Source of the DNA: a virus
Virus record (IMG/VR): IMGVR_UViG_3300008259_004318
Coordinates: 1-56,832 of that record
Strand: one strand, 5' to 3'
DNA length: 56,832 nucleotides
The notes under the pieces were generated by a model that was not told the DNA's origin, ran no database searches, and saw nothing but the letters and a program-made list of their open reading frames with translations. Positions 25,101 through 33,567 of the stretch are shown here, piece after piece; positions within the stretch are counted from its first letter, which is position 1; each line of letters begins with the position of its first letter. A program made the position numbers and the translations under genes.

Positions 25101-27936
25101 AATAACAACATCTAGTTTTAATGAAGCTGACGGAGATACAAAAATAATTCAATATATAACACCCGCAGTATCTTTACAAACAACAACAATTTTACCTGGT
25201 ATATGGATAAATAACTTAATTGCACAAAAAACTTCAGGTACAGGAAATCTTGTTTATTGGATTGTTATTGATGAGATTGGTTCTGACGGCACAACGTTTA
25301 TAGGTAATATTGCAACAGGTAATGTTGGTTCAGGAACATTAATATCAACAACCCAATCAAATTACATATATAACCAATTTGTCTCATCATATCTTTTAGC
25401 GTCTGTAAATTCAAGAATTAGAGTTAGTATATACGCTAACACAACAGGTACCAATAACGCATTCAATATTGAAATGAGAGATTCTACCCTTTCTAATATT
25501 GTTACAACATTGGCGGCTAACCTTTCGGGAACATCAGGTATAGATGGAACTAGTGGTACTTCTGGTATCAACGGAACATCGGGAACTAGTGGCACATCAG
25601 GAATAAACGGGACTTCTGGAATTAACGGTACTTCAGGTACTAGTGGAACAAGTGGATCTTCAGGAACTAGTGGTACTTCGGGTATTTCAGGAACGAGCGG
25701 TACGTCTGGGGTTAATGGTACATCAGGTACGAGCGGTACGTCTGGGGTTAATGGAACTTCGGGAACAAGCGGAACATCAGGTATCAACGGTACATCGGGT
25801 ACTAGCGGATCAAGTGGCACATCAGGAACAAGTGGTATTAACGGAACTTCAGGAACAAGCGGAAGTAGTGGAACTTCAGGTAGTTCAGGAACTAGCGGGT
25901 CAAGTGGTACATCAGGAACAAGCGGATCAAGTGGCACATCAGGAACTTCAGGTTCTTCAGGAACTTCGGGTACGAGCGGTATTAGTGGTACATCAGGAAC
26001 GAGTGGTACGTCAGGTACTAGCGGTACAAGTGGAATAAACGGTACATCAGGAACTAGTGGTACAAGCGGTGTAAATGGAACTAGCGGCACTTCTGGAACT
26101 AGCGGTTCTAGCGGCACATCAGGAACTTCAGGAACATCGGGTACTAGTGGTGTTAATGGATTAAATGGTACGAATGGAACATCAGGAACTAGTGGAATTA
26201 ATGGTACGAGCGGAACAAGTGGATCTTCAGGCACTTCAGGTACTAGTGGTGTTAACGGAACGAGTGGTACATCAGGAACGAGCGGTATAAATGGTACAAA
26301 CGGGACTTCAGGTACTAGTGGTGTTAACGGAACGAGTGGTACATCAGGGACTAGCGGAGTAAATGGGACTTCGGGAACGAGCGGCACATCGGGAAGTTCG
26401 GGTACGAGTGGTACTTCAGGGACTAGTGGTAAATCAGGAACTAGCGGCACATCAGGAGTTAACGGCACAAGTGGTACTTCAGGGACTAGTGGTAAATCAG
26501 GTAATGATGGGTCAAATTCATCAAGATACCTATATAAAAATAATGAATCGGCGCCTACAGATCCAGGGTCGACTCAATTTGTTGCTGACACTAACACTAT
26601 CGGTAGTGTGACATTGTTCTCAATCAGTAAAGATGATATAAATAATGTCGACTTATACAGTTGGTGGCAAGTTTTAGTTGACCAATTTAACGTTTCAGGT
26701 AGACCCGCATTTTTACAAATTATAGAAGTTAACGACAATAGTAAATTTGGGTATTTTAATATTGATAATATTACCGATCAGACAACTTATTTTGATATAA
26801 ATGTTACGTATTTGGCGGGTAATACTACTTTAGGTAATAATGTTGTGTTTACCATAACTTGGAATACTGACGGAGCAAATGGATCTAACGGTATTAATGG
26901 ATCTTCAGGAACATCAGGTACTAGTGGAACTTCAGGTTCTTCGGGAACAAGTGGTAGTAGCGGAACATCAGGAACGAGCGGGTCAAGTGGTACTAGCGGA
27001 ACATCAGGATCTTCAGGTACTAGTGGAGTTGCAATTATATTAAATAACACAAATAATAATGTATTAACGGCAACAGGGACTTCGGGAGTCATAACAGGAG
27101 AACCTAATTTTACTTTTGATGGTACAACCGCAGTAATTACAGGTAATTTAACTGTTAGTGGAAATTCAGGAATAAATTGGTTTAGTGCAAATACAACGAC
27201 AGACGCCTTTAGAATAACACAAGCAGGTACAGGAAACGCATTTGTTGTTGAGGACTCAACAAATCCCGATTCAACACCTTTTGTTATAAATAATTCAGGA
27301 AGTGTCGGTATTGGTACATCTAATCCACAATTTCTACTTCAGGCATTTAGTGGAAATAGTACTTTCTATTATGATCCGACTAGTGTTGGCGGTAGATTCA
27401 ATATTAGTGGTAGTACCGGAATACCAAGAATTGACGTAGCGATTGGACCTTACCTTACAAAAGTGGCTACAGGTGGTAGTGTAGGAATGAGGACTTGGGA
27501 CGATGCCACCAATGGTGGTTATGGTAAAGTTGGGGACATGTTCATATATGCCGGTAATGAAACAAACGGAATAGTCATAATTAATCAAGGTCCCGGTACT
27601 GGCACCGACGATTACATTAGATTTTATGCTGGACGAGACACCACGAATACGTCAGATATACATATCCAAGGAACTGGAACCACAAGAGGTTTTGTTGGTA
27701 TTGGAACAGAATCACCAAGACAAAGATTAGACGTAAATGGAAGTACAATTGTTTCAAATACTTTAAGTGCCTCTACCATGGTTATAACTACACAACCAAC
27801 CAGCGGTTACACATCGACTCAAATATTAATGAGAAATTCAACAACGGGAACTGTTGAAATTACAGATAGTACGTCACCGGCTATTTATAATTATGGAATG
27901 ACTTACGCGATGACAAACTTTAACTATTTAACATAA
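22186..27936 (+). CDS. Giant collagen-like tail fibre protein
   Basis: A 1916-residue fibre built from a short N-terminal domain (1-83), four collagen-like blocks of Gly-X-Y triplets (about 84-320, 748-930, 1114-1443 and 1563-1615), globular beta domains between them, and a C-terminal part with NTNPDS-type and GIGT.SP modules shared with the fibre at 17478. The triplets are almost all GTS, GSS, GIN, GID, GVN, GLD or GIS, so a large share of exposed positions are Thr or Ser. Proline is nearly absent, so triple-helix stability must come from elsewhere. The gene lies three fibre or adhesin genes upstream of a multi-domain glycosyltransferase, so these hydroxyls are plausible sugar acceptors. It is probably a long host-contact fibre. 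Confidence 0.8.
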   Translation: MANKKISELPYINGGQISGNTLVPLVTYFSAATGDTVHTYISDFQGYVLSGQTITGGTYNSTSGNITFFNNSGGTFIVSGITTTGSSGTSGSSGTSGINGTSGTSGVDGTSGIDGTSGVNGTSGINGTSGIDGTSGINGTSGTSGVSGIDGTSGTSGLDGTSGTSGIDGTSGTSGVDGTSGTSGIDGTSGSSGTSGTSGIDGTSGSSGTSGTSGLDGTSGTSGINGTSGTSGTSGLSGTSGTSGINGTSGTSGINGTSGIDGTNGTSGTSGIDGTSGSSGTSGIDGTSGLDGTSGTSGISGTSGSSGTSGSSGTSGISGILSGQTLGVGLPIFNSGTTDTLFFNSITGDSLNKITTTTNNDTIEIGINEQNLTLWDLVVQGNRLLSGNVSYISGLTFSVSPLEYLINGTIYDITSATTVTLNSGDSTYDRIDVIYADISGNTGVLEGTPSENPEKPLVDGDIQVEVTFVLVPANSTTADITSFIIYNENLGSPTEWTFGSVGLQPTRIIGSSTGQTYSGSTSIRVSGVTGVFTTSFRLTGSTTLDTNQYATLQFAMRNLSANTTTSQIRIRFLNTGGTQNGNAVLMNAAGSSGFVQYSSTNTSSWQLISIPLWRFYLTNTNVQVVEFSFYPVGGGAQARYYFDLLEFVEGTASSPPSNSWTTIKGDGATTITAPNPNATLTISGGTNIGSFISGTSTVVLNLDNNITLGSVSATTITANTLNVRSIGSGTSITNLGIDVNGNIVSGSTGTSGGGSGTSGTSGINGTSGTSGINGTSGTSGIDGTSGTSGINGTSGTSGTSGINGTSGTSGISGTSGTSGIDGTSGTSGISGTSGTSGLSGTSGIDGTSGTSGINGTSGIDGTSGTSGSSGTSGTSGTSGISGTSGTSGINGTSGTSGINGTSGVNGTSGTSGSSGTSGTSGSSGTSGINGLNGISSGLVYYYDGSGTTQTVPIASLVTDNLLLSPNIGTQTLITTSSFNEADGDTKIIQYITPAVSLQTTTILPGIWINNLIAQKTSGTGNLVYWIVIDEIGSDGTTFIGNIATGNVGSGTLISTTQSNYIYNQFVSSYLLASVNSRIRVSIYANTTGTNNAFNIEMRDSTLSNIVTTLAANLSGTSGIDGTSGTSGINGTSGTSGTSGINGTSGINGTSGTSGTSGSSGTSGTSGISGTSGTSGVNGTSGTSGTSGVNGTSGTSGTSGINGTSGTSGSSGTSGTSGINGTSGTSGSSGTSGSSGTSGSSGTSGTSGSSGTSGTSGSSGTSGTSGISGTSGTSGTSGTSGTSGINGTSGTSGTSGVNGTSGTSGTSGSSGTSGTSGTSGTSGVNGLNGTNGTSGTSGINGTSGTSGSSGTSGTSGVNGTSGTSGTSGINGTNGTSGTSGVNGTSGTSGTSGVNGTSGTSGTSGSSGTSGTSGTSGKSGTSGTSGVNGTSGTSGTSGKSGNDGSNSSRYLYKNNESAPTDPGSTQFVADTNTIGSVTLFSISKDDINNVDLYSWWQVLVDQFNVSGRPAFLQIIEVNDNSKFGYFNIDNITDQTTYFDINVTYLAGNTTLGNNVVFTITWNTDGANGSNGINGSSGTSGTSGTSGSSGTSGSSGTSGTSGSSGTSGTSGSSGTSGVAIILNNTNNNVLTATGTSGVITGEPNFTFDGTTAVITGNLTVSGNSGINWFSANTTTDAFRITQAGTGNAFVVEDSTNPDSTPFVINNSGSVGIGTSNPQFLLQAFSGNSTFYYDPTSVGGRFNISGSTGIPRIDVAIGPYLTKVATGGSVGMRTWDDATNGGYGKVGDMFIYAGNETNGIVIINQGPGTGTDDYIRFYAGRDTTNTSDIHIQGTGTTRGFVGIGTESPRQRLDVNGSTIVSNTLSASTMVITTQPTSGYTSTQILMRNSTTGTVEITDSTSPAIYNYGMTYAMTNFNYLT
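22438..23148 (+). repeat. Collagen-like Gly-X-Y block 1
   Basis: About 236 residues of Gly-X-Y triplets, mostly GTS with GID, GIN and GLD inserts. At the DNA level the 9-base units are heavily varied by synonymous codons, so the repeat is stronger in protein than in DNA. Confidence 0.85.
24429..24975 (+). repeat. Collagen-like Gly-X-Y block 2
   Basis: About 180 residues of GTS/GIN/GID/GIS triplets after a beta domain of about 430 residues. Serine codons tend to alternate between TCA and AGT/AGC along the run. Confidence 0.85.
25527..26515 (+). repeat. Collagen-like Gly-X-Y block 3, the longest
   Basis: About 330 residues, mostly GTS and GSS with GVN and GIN. It includes two GKS triplets near its end, rare positive charges in an otherwise neutral stalk. 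Confidence 0.85.
26875..27030 (+). repeat. Collagen-like Gly-X-Y block 4, short
   Basis: About 52 residues of GSN/GIN/GSS/GTS triplets joining a small beta domain to the C-terminal receptor-proximal part of the fibre. Confidence 0.8.
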
Positions 27937-27962
27937 AAATAAACTTAATATATTAAAATAAA

Positions 27963-28385
27963 ATGGCAAATAACCAACCAATATTTACAAGACAAGGAGA
28001 TGTTCAATGGACAATATCTGCAATGACGACCGCTAACACAACTAAAGATTTAACTTCAGGTACAATTTATTTGGCATATAGTGCCGATACAACAGAAGGT
28101 GGTTATGTGCAAAGAATTAGATTTAGACCGTTAGGTACAAACTCAAATGCAACAGTTGCAAGGGTATGGCTTAATAATGGTAATGCAACAACAACAGCCG
28201 CCAATAACGCTTTGTTTGATGAAATAACATTACCAACAATAACAAACTCTGAAGTTTCAGCACAAGCAAATTATGAATTACCATTAAATTTTGCTTTACC
28301 CCCTGGAGATAGAATATATGTGACAGTAGGTACTGCACCTACATCTGCAGGATGGCAAGCAACAGTAATAGGAGGAAAATACTAA
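27963..28385 (+). CDS. Small beta-rich fibre-associated protein
   Basis: A 140-residue protein, Thr, Ala and Asn rich, with beta-strand patterning (GTIYLAYSADT, YVQRIRFRPLG, DRIYVTVGTAP). It has no signal peptide or membrane segment. The composition matches the fibre domains before it, and it looks like a single jelly-roll-like module, perhaps a fibre tip or collar. It follows the giant fibre after 26 bases. No family is recognised. Confidence 0.6.
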   Translation: MANNQPIFTRQGDVQWTISAMTTANTTKDLTSGTIYLAYSADTTEGGYVQRIRFRPLGTNSNATVARVWLNNGNATTTAANNALFDEITLPTITNSEVSAQANYELPLNFALPPGDRIYVTVGTAPTSAGWQATVIGGKY

Positions 28386-28389
28386 AGTT

Positions 28390-28569
28390 ATGAAATATAG
28401 TTTATGTCAATTCGAATATGGTTATGAGGGTCAATTCTATCAAGAAAGTAATGAAGGAGGACTAGTTAGATTTTTAGATCTTAATTGTAATACTATGAAT
28501 TTAATCCCACCATATGGGTATTTTGTTGTTGAAGATAACGTACCAAAACCTGATTGTATAACAGAATAA
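28390..28569 (+). CDS. Short 59-residue protein in the fibre block
   Basis: ATG 28390 to TAA 28567-28569 encodes 59 residues (MKYSLCQFEYGYEGQF...), aromatic and acidic, with a PPYGYFVVEDN stretch. It starts 4 bases after the previous stop and ends 5 bases before the start of the next gene, so it fits the tight gene packing around it. It is too short to classify and contains no repeats. A small fibre cap or linker is possible by position only. Confidence 0.5.
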   Translation: MKYSLCQFEYGYEGQFYQESNEGGLVRFLDLNCNTMNLIPPYGYFVVEDNVPKPDCITE

Positions 28570-28574
28570 TATGT

Positions 28575-29504
28575 ATGATAGATTACTCAAATATACCATC
28601 AATTACAAATCACCAAACTTTTTTTGCAACAGGTACTGATGTTTGGCAAACTTGGCAAAAACCAAGAAACTGTAATTTTGTTTATATTACAGCAATTGGT
28701 GGCGGTGGAGGTGGTGGTTCTGCTCAAGTTACATCAGGTGATGGTGGAGGAGGTGGAGGTGGAGGTTCATCATCTATAACAAGTATTTTAGTTCCTTCAG
28801 TTTTAATACCTGATACTCTTTATGTTTATGTTGGTCTTGGGGGTGATGGTGGTACTGCTGGTGGTGATGGTAGTGCTGGTCAACTATCTTACGTTACAAT
28901 TTTACCAAATACCACAACATCAAATACATTAATTAGGTCTGGTTCATCTAGTGCTAGTGGTGGACAAGTAGGGACAACGTTATCTGCCGGGTTAGGAGGA
29001 AGTGGAGGTTTAGGTTTTGTTAGTCCTCAAAATGGGTTTTTTTCAAGTTTAGGTATAATCACTACCACTACTGGTGATGATGGTGCAAATGGAGGAGCGC
29101 CAGGTTTTAACGCAGGTAATACCAAAACCGCTTTGTCTACTTTACCTTTAACAGGTGGAGGTGGAGGTGGAGGTAAATCAAACACAAATGGTGGTGCTGG
29201 TGGTAGTATTTTGGCTGGTGGTGTTTTAGGGAGAGTTGCTGGTGGTGTCGGTGCAACAACCGGTGGCCCTGGAGGTAATGGAGTACAAACAATAACCCCT
29301 CAAAATCTAACTTATTCATCAACAGAGTTTCCTTTTGCAACAACAGGAGGTGCTGGTGGCGGTGGTAGGTCTAGTGGTGTTGCAGGTAATGGTGGTATCG
29401 GGTCAATTGGTTCAGGTGGAGGAGGTGGAGGTGCCGGTTCGGGTAACCCAAACGCAAATGGAGGTCGAGGTGGTAACGGGTTAGTAATAATAAGCGCTTT
29501 TTAA
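28575..29504 (+). CDS. Poly-glycine adhesin, copy 1
   Basis: A 309-residue protein, starting at MIDYSNIPSITNHQTFF by comparison with its paralogue (an earlier in-frame ATG at 28554 lies inside the previous gene). After a conserved WQTWQKPRNCNF motif come runs of glycine (GGGGGGG, GGGGGGGG, GGAGGGG, GGGGGGAG) separated by short variable segments. This layout resembles glycine-rich tail-tip proteins and recalls the poly-glycine sandwich of T2-type gp38 adhesins, in which the loops between Gly runs bind the receptor. The ending (GGRGGNGLVIISAF) is shared with copy 2. It probably sits at a fibre tip. Confidence 0.7.
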   Translation: MIDYSNIPSITNHQTFFATGTDVWQTWQKPRNCNFVYITAIGGGGGGGSAQVTSGDGGGGGGGGSSSITSILVPSVLIPDTLYVYVGLGGDGGTAGGDGSAGQLSYVTILPNTTTSNTLIRSGSSSASGGQVGTTLSAGLGGSGGLGFVSPQNGFFSSLGIITTTTGDDGANGGAPGFNAGNTKTALSTLPLTGGGGGGGKSNTNGGAGGSILAGGVLGRVAGGVGATTGGPGGNGVQTITPQNLTYSSTEFPFATTGGAGGGGRSSGVAGNGGIGSIGSGGGGGGAGSGNPNANGGRGGNGLVIISAF

Positions 29505-29513
29505 ATTTAAATT

Positions 29514-30470
29514 ATGATAGATATATTTAATTTACCAAATATTAATAATAGTCAAGTATTTTATACACAAGGTAGTGGTATTTGGCAAACTTGGCAAAAA
29601 CCAAGAAACTGTAAATTTATTCACTTTACATTAATTGGTGGTGGAGGAGGTGGTGGCGGTGGAAGAGGGTCGAATTCTAACACCGCAGGTGGTGGTGCTG
29701 GTGGTGGATCATCTTCAGTGACTTCAGGGATTTTTCAAGCAAATCTTTTACCTGATACAATTTATGTTTTAGTAGATTCAGGAGGTCCTGGAGGTCTTGG
29801 AGGATCACCAGGCTTAGCCGGTAATAGCGGCTCAATCGGTAATTTATCTTTTGTTTCAGTTTCTACATCAACAGGTTCTACTGATGTTATTTTATCTAGC
29901 GGTGATGTTGCAGCGACTGGTGGTGGTGGTGGACTAATATCACTAGCATCAACTGCAGGTTCTGCGGGTACAACATTTAACGGTACTTCGGATGGTGTTT
30001 TTTCTTCTTTAGGTTTATTTTCAACAACCGCAGGTCAGGCAGGTGGTACAGGCATTAACAACGCTGCCGGTGGTAGTATAACAATTTCAAGAATTACAAC
30101 AGGAGGTGCTGGAGGTGGTGGTACGTCATCAGCTATATCATCATTTTCAGGTGGATCAATTATATCATCAGGGATTGTTCCACAAATTAATGGTGGAGCA
30201 TTAGGTTTAGGCGCAAACGGATCTGTTGGTTCCACAGGGTTTATAAGTTTAACCCCTTCAGACTTGGTTAGTGTAAAAAACCCTCTGATAACAACAGGTG
30301 GTGCTGGTGGAGGTGGGGGAACAAATAACGGTGCAGGTTCTTTTAATGGTGGTAATGGTGCAATAGGTGGTTTTGGTTCTGGCGGTGGAGGTGGCGGTGG
30401 TGCGTATAATGGTACAGGAGGTAATGGTGGCAAAGGGGGGGACGGTTTAGTAATTATAACCTGTTTTTAA
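29514..30470 (+). CDS. Poly-glycine adhesin, copy 2
   Basis: A 318-residue paralogue of the previous gene, nine bases downstream. Both share the start (MID..N.P.I.N.Q.F), the WQTWQKPRNC motif at about residue 23, the positions of the Gly runs and the C-terminal GGxGGxGLVII. The segments between Gly runs differ strongly, which fits tandem duplication followed by divergence in receptor-binding loops. Two alternative tips may let the phage use two surface receptors. Neither copy has a signal peptide. Confidence 0.7.
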   Translation: MIDIFNLPNINNSQVFYTQGSGIWQTWQKPRNCKFIHFTLIGGGGGGGGGRGSNSNTAGGGAGGGSSSVTSGIFQANLLPDTIYVLVDSGGPGGLGGSPGLAGNSGSIGNLSFVSVSTSTGSTDVILSSGDVAATGGGGGLISLASTAGSAGTTFNGTSDGVFSSLGLFSTTAGQAGGTGINNAAGGSITISRITTGGAGGGGTSSAISSFSGGSIISSGIVPQINGGALGLGANGSVGSTGFISLTPSDLVSVKNPLITTGGAGGGGGTNNGAGSFNGGNGAIGGFGSGGGGGGGAYNGTGGNGGKGGDGLVIITCF

Positions 30471-30519
30471 ATAACCATATTCATTTACTTAAAAATACAA
30501 TTTTTTTATTTTTCATAGT

Positions 30520-33500
30520 ATGATTCATGAAAAATGCTATGTTTATTACGCTACAGAAAACTATTTTGAGGTTGTAAAGAAATCTATAGAGTCGGTTCGT
30601 AAATATTCCAACTTACCAGTATACGTTTACTTTTTAAATTCAGAATTAAAACTAGATATTGAAAATACATTCACAATAAATTGGAATTGTGACATTTATT
30701 TAGATCCCCAAATGTACGAAGTTTTAGGTAACAAAAATTTTTATATAGAAAGAAGAAATAAAAATATATATAATATTTTAATTCAAAGACCATTAATAGT
30801 TAAACATTGTTTAGAAAATTATTCAAAAATGGTTTGTTATGTAGATAGTGATTCAATATCAACACCATATGTTGATACAATTTTTGATTACTACAACGAT
30901 GAGATTAATTACCCCTATTTTACATTAGGTGTTTATGATTACTTATATTTTTATGGAAGAGGTGGTGTTGCAATTGATGAAGAACAAACAAATACTTTAG
31001 AATATCCACTTTGTGAGTTATTAAATACAAATCAAAAAAATAGAAACTCATACAGACAAACAGGGTATTTTGTTTCTAATCAAAACTGTATTCCATTTTT
31101 AAACGAGTGGTGGAATACTTGTAATCATCCTGAAATATTAAATAATCCTGCACATTACACACCATATCACGAAGAAACGGTTGCAAACGTACTATTATGG
31201 AAATACAATTATCAAGAAAGTTTACCATACATTTATGTTAATGGCTCAATAGAAAGGGTTGACGAAATATATAATAAAATTAAATTTATCGGAAGTGATA
31301 ATTTAGTTTCAGACCTTTATAAAATACCAAAAACAAAAGAAACCTTATTATTTTTTCATGGAGAAAAAAGACCAAACGTGATGGAAGAAATGATAGATAA
31401 TATTGAAAAAAATTATAAAATGAAAATACTTTTTGTTGCGCCACACCTCTCAACAGGAGGAATGCCATCATTTTTACTAAAAAGAATTGAAGAATTATTA
31501 AAACATAATAATGATATTGAAATATTTGTTGTTGAGTATTCATACTATGGTCCAGCTTATGTTGTTCATAGAAATAAAATAATTGATCTTATAGGTAATG
31601 ATCATTTTTTTGAACTAGGTCCAAATAAGGATAATTTAATTAATATTATAAATGATAATAATATTGATATTGTTCATTTTGATGAAAACGTTGAGATGTT
31701 AAATGACAAATTATCAAAAAATGCAATCTCAAAACTTTTTGATAATAATAGAAATTATAGAATAGTTGAGACTTGTCATAATATTTGGTTTGATGGAAAT
31801 AGTAATAAATTATACCACCCAGACGGTTATATTTTTTGTACACCTTGGCATCAACACAACACTTTTTCAGGACTACCTTCACAAAAAATAACTTCTCAAT
31901 TTCCTATAGAAAATAAAATACCTACAAGTGAAGAGAAATTAGAATCAAGAAAACTTCTTGGTTTTGAAAACAATAAAATACACGTCATTAATGTTGGGTT
32001 ATGGACAAGAGGAAAAAATCAAGGTGAGTTGGTTGAGGTTGCTAAAAAAATGAAAGACAAAAATATTATATTTCATTTTATAGGTAACCAAGCTCCAAAT
32101 TTTTTAGATTACTGGGAACCAATAATGAAAGATATTCCCTCAAATGTTAGAGTTTGGGGAGAAAGAGATGATGTTAGTGATTTTTTAATTGCTGGAGATA
32201 TTATGTCATTTAATTCAACATTAGAATGTAATCCTCTTGTTTTAAGAGAAGCAATATCCCATGGTTTAAAGATAATAGCAAGACCACTTAGTCAATATAT
32301 GGGAATTTATAATGATTACCTTTTTCCTATTGAAACTAATGACACAAATATTTTAGTTAATTTACTAAATAAAGTTATAGAGTCAGATAACAAATACCAA
32401 AGATATAACTATGAAAATGAAAAATTTTCAAAAGAACATATAAACTTTTATAATAAAATTTTATTAGAAAAACCAATTATGCAAAATTTAGAAAAAAGTA
32501 ATATACAAATTATTAAACACTTTGTTGAAAACCCTTTTATTGAAATTAAAGGTGATAGTGAATCGGAATACTTAATTAAGTTTTTTGATGAAAATAACAT
32601 TTTATCATATCAGTCAACTTTAAAGGTAAATCATTGGTCAAAGTTAAATAGACAATATTATACAAAATGGAGAACTGAAGTCTATGAAGATGGTAATTTA
32701 ATATTAAATGAAGTTTTAGATTTGAAGGATAAGAGAGTGTACATTTCTTTTGAAAGTAAGTCATTAGGTGATACTTTATCTTGGATACCTTACGTTGAGG
32801 AGTTTAGAAAAAAACACGAATGTAAAGTTATTCTATCAACATTTTTAAATGAACTATTAAGGGACCAATACCCTGAAATTGAATTTGTAAACCCTAACAC
32901 TACTGTACATAATTTATATGCACTTTATAGAATAGGTTGGTTTTATACTGAAGAAGGTAAATACGATACAAATAGACACCCGTATGATCCAAAATCACAA
33001 CCATTACAAAAAACAGCATCCGATATTTTAGGTTTAGAGTATAAAGAAATTAGACCCAAAATTAAAAGACCTTATTTACCAAAAAATAAAAAAGTAGGTA
33101 TTGGAATACATGGTACCGCTCAAGCAAAATATTGGAATAACGAAAATGGGTGGCAAGAGGTTATAAATTATTTAAAATCAAAAGGTTATGAAGTTGTAAT
33201 TTATTCAAAAGAAAATGATGGATATATGGGTAACAAACATCCGTATGGTGCAACAAAATTCAAAGAAGGACCATTACGTGATCTTATAAGTGATATGATA
33301 ACTTGTGAATTTTTTATAGGTATTGGTTCAGGACTTTCTTGGTTAGCGTGGTCATTAGATTTGCCCGTTATTTTAATTTCAGGATTTAGTCACAAATGGA
33401 CGGAAACTCAATCTGACACATATAGGGTTATAAATGACAATGTTTGTCATGGTTGTTTTAATATGTGTAGATTAGATGCGAATGATTGGAAATGGTGTCC

Positions 33501-33567
33501 TTTATTAAAGGACACCAATAGAATGTTTGAATGTACTAAAAGTATAACATCAGAAATGGTTATTTGA
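30520..33567 (+). CDS. Three-domain glycosyltransferase (GT-A + GT4-like + BAHT/TibC-like)
   Basis: A 1015-residue fusion. Residues 1-270 resemble a GT-A fold with a DxD motif in YVDSDS (about 106-111). Residues about 301-640 form a GT-B, GT4-like domain beginning MKILFVAPHLSTGGMPSFLL, with the usual late motif around SFNSTLECNPLVLREA. Residues about 690-1015 match the bacterial autotransporter heptosyltransferase (BAHT/TibC) pattern: SLGDTLSWIPYVEEF, IGIHGTAQAKYW, GLSWLAWSLDLPVILISGF and a terminal cysteine set (C976, C979, C983, C993, C1005) like the iron-binding cysteines of TibC. BAHT enzymes put sugars on Ser/Thr of repetitive surface proteins. Lying right after Thr/Ser-rich fibres, it may glycosylate them, with the other domains extending or supplying the glycan. 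Host-surface modification is the main alternative. Confidence 0.82.
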   Translation: MIHEKCYVYYATENYFEVVKKSIESVRKYSNLPVYVYFLNSELKLDIENTFTINWNCDIYLDPQMYEVLGNKNFYIERRNKNIYNILIQRPLIVKHCLENYSKMVCYVDSDSISTPYVDTIFDYYNDEINYPYFTLGVYDYLYFYGRGGVAIDEEQTNTLEYPLCELLNTNQKNRNSYRQTGYFVSNQNCIPFLNEWWNTCNHPEILNNPAHYTPYHEETVANVLLWKYNYQESLPYIYVNGSIERVDEIYNKIKFIGSDNLVSDLYKIPKTKETLLFFHGEKRPNVMEEMIDNIEKNYKMKILFVAPHLSTGGMPSFLLKRIEELLKHNNDIEIFVVEYSYYGPAYVVHRNKIIDLIGNDHFFELGPNKDNLINIINDNNIDIVHFDENVEMLNDKLSKNAISKLFDNNRNYRIVETCHNIWFDGNSNKLYHPDGYIFCTPWHQHNTFSGLPSQKITSQFPIENKIPTSEEKLESRKLLGFENNKIHVINVGLWTRGKNQGELVEVAKKMKDKNIIFHFIGNQAPNFLDYWEPIMKDIPSNVRVWGERDDVSDFLIAGDIMSFNSTLECNPLVLREAISHGLKIIARPLSQYMGIYNDYLFPIETNDTNILVNLLNKVIESDNKYQRYNYENEKFSKEHINFYNKILLEKPIMQNLEKSNIQIIKHFVENPFIEIKGDSESEYLIKFFDENNILSYQSTLKVNHWSKLNRQYYTKWRTEVYEDGNLILNEVLDLKDKRVYISFESKSLGDTLSWIPYVEEFRKKHECKVILSTFLNELLRDQYPEIEFVNPNTTVHNLYALYRIGWFYTEEGKYDTNRHPYDPKSQPLQKTASDILGLEYKEIRPKIKRPYLPKNKKVGIGIHGTAQAKYWNNENGWQEVINYLKSKGYEVVIYSKENDGYMGNKHPYGATKFKEGPLRDLISDMITCEFFIGIGSGLSWLAWSLDLPVILISGFSHKWTETQSDTYRVINDNVCHGCFNMCRLDANDWKWCPLLKDTNRMFECTKSITSEMVI

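Noticed and set aside
22359-26468. Very long minus-strand open frames with PEVPLVPDVP-type repeats opposite the collagen-like gene
   Set aside because: They are the antisense reading of GTS/GIN triplets. Proline-Val repeats follow automatically from the plus-strand codons, and the frames have no promoter or plausible fold.
22438-26515. Possible CRISPR-like array because of regular short repeats
   Set aside because: The period is 9 bases, in frame, with variable codons and no unique spacers. It is a coding collagen-like repeat.
17478-27936. S74 intramolecular chaperone at fibre C-termini
   Set aside because: IGTTTP-type motifs that often precede S74 domains are present, but no Ser-Lys catalytic segment is seen at either end.
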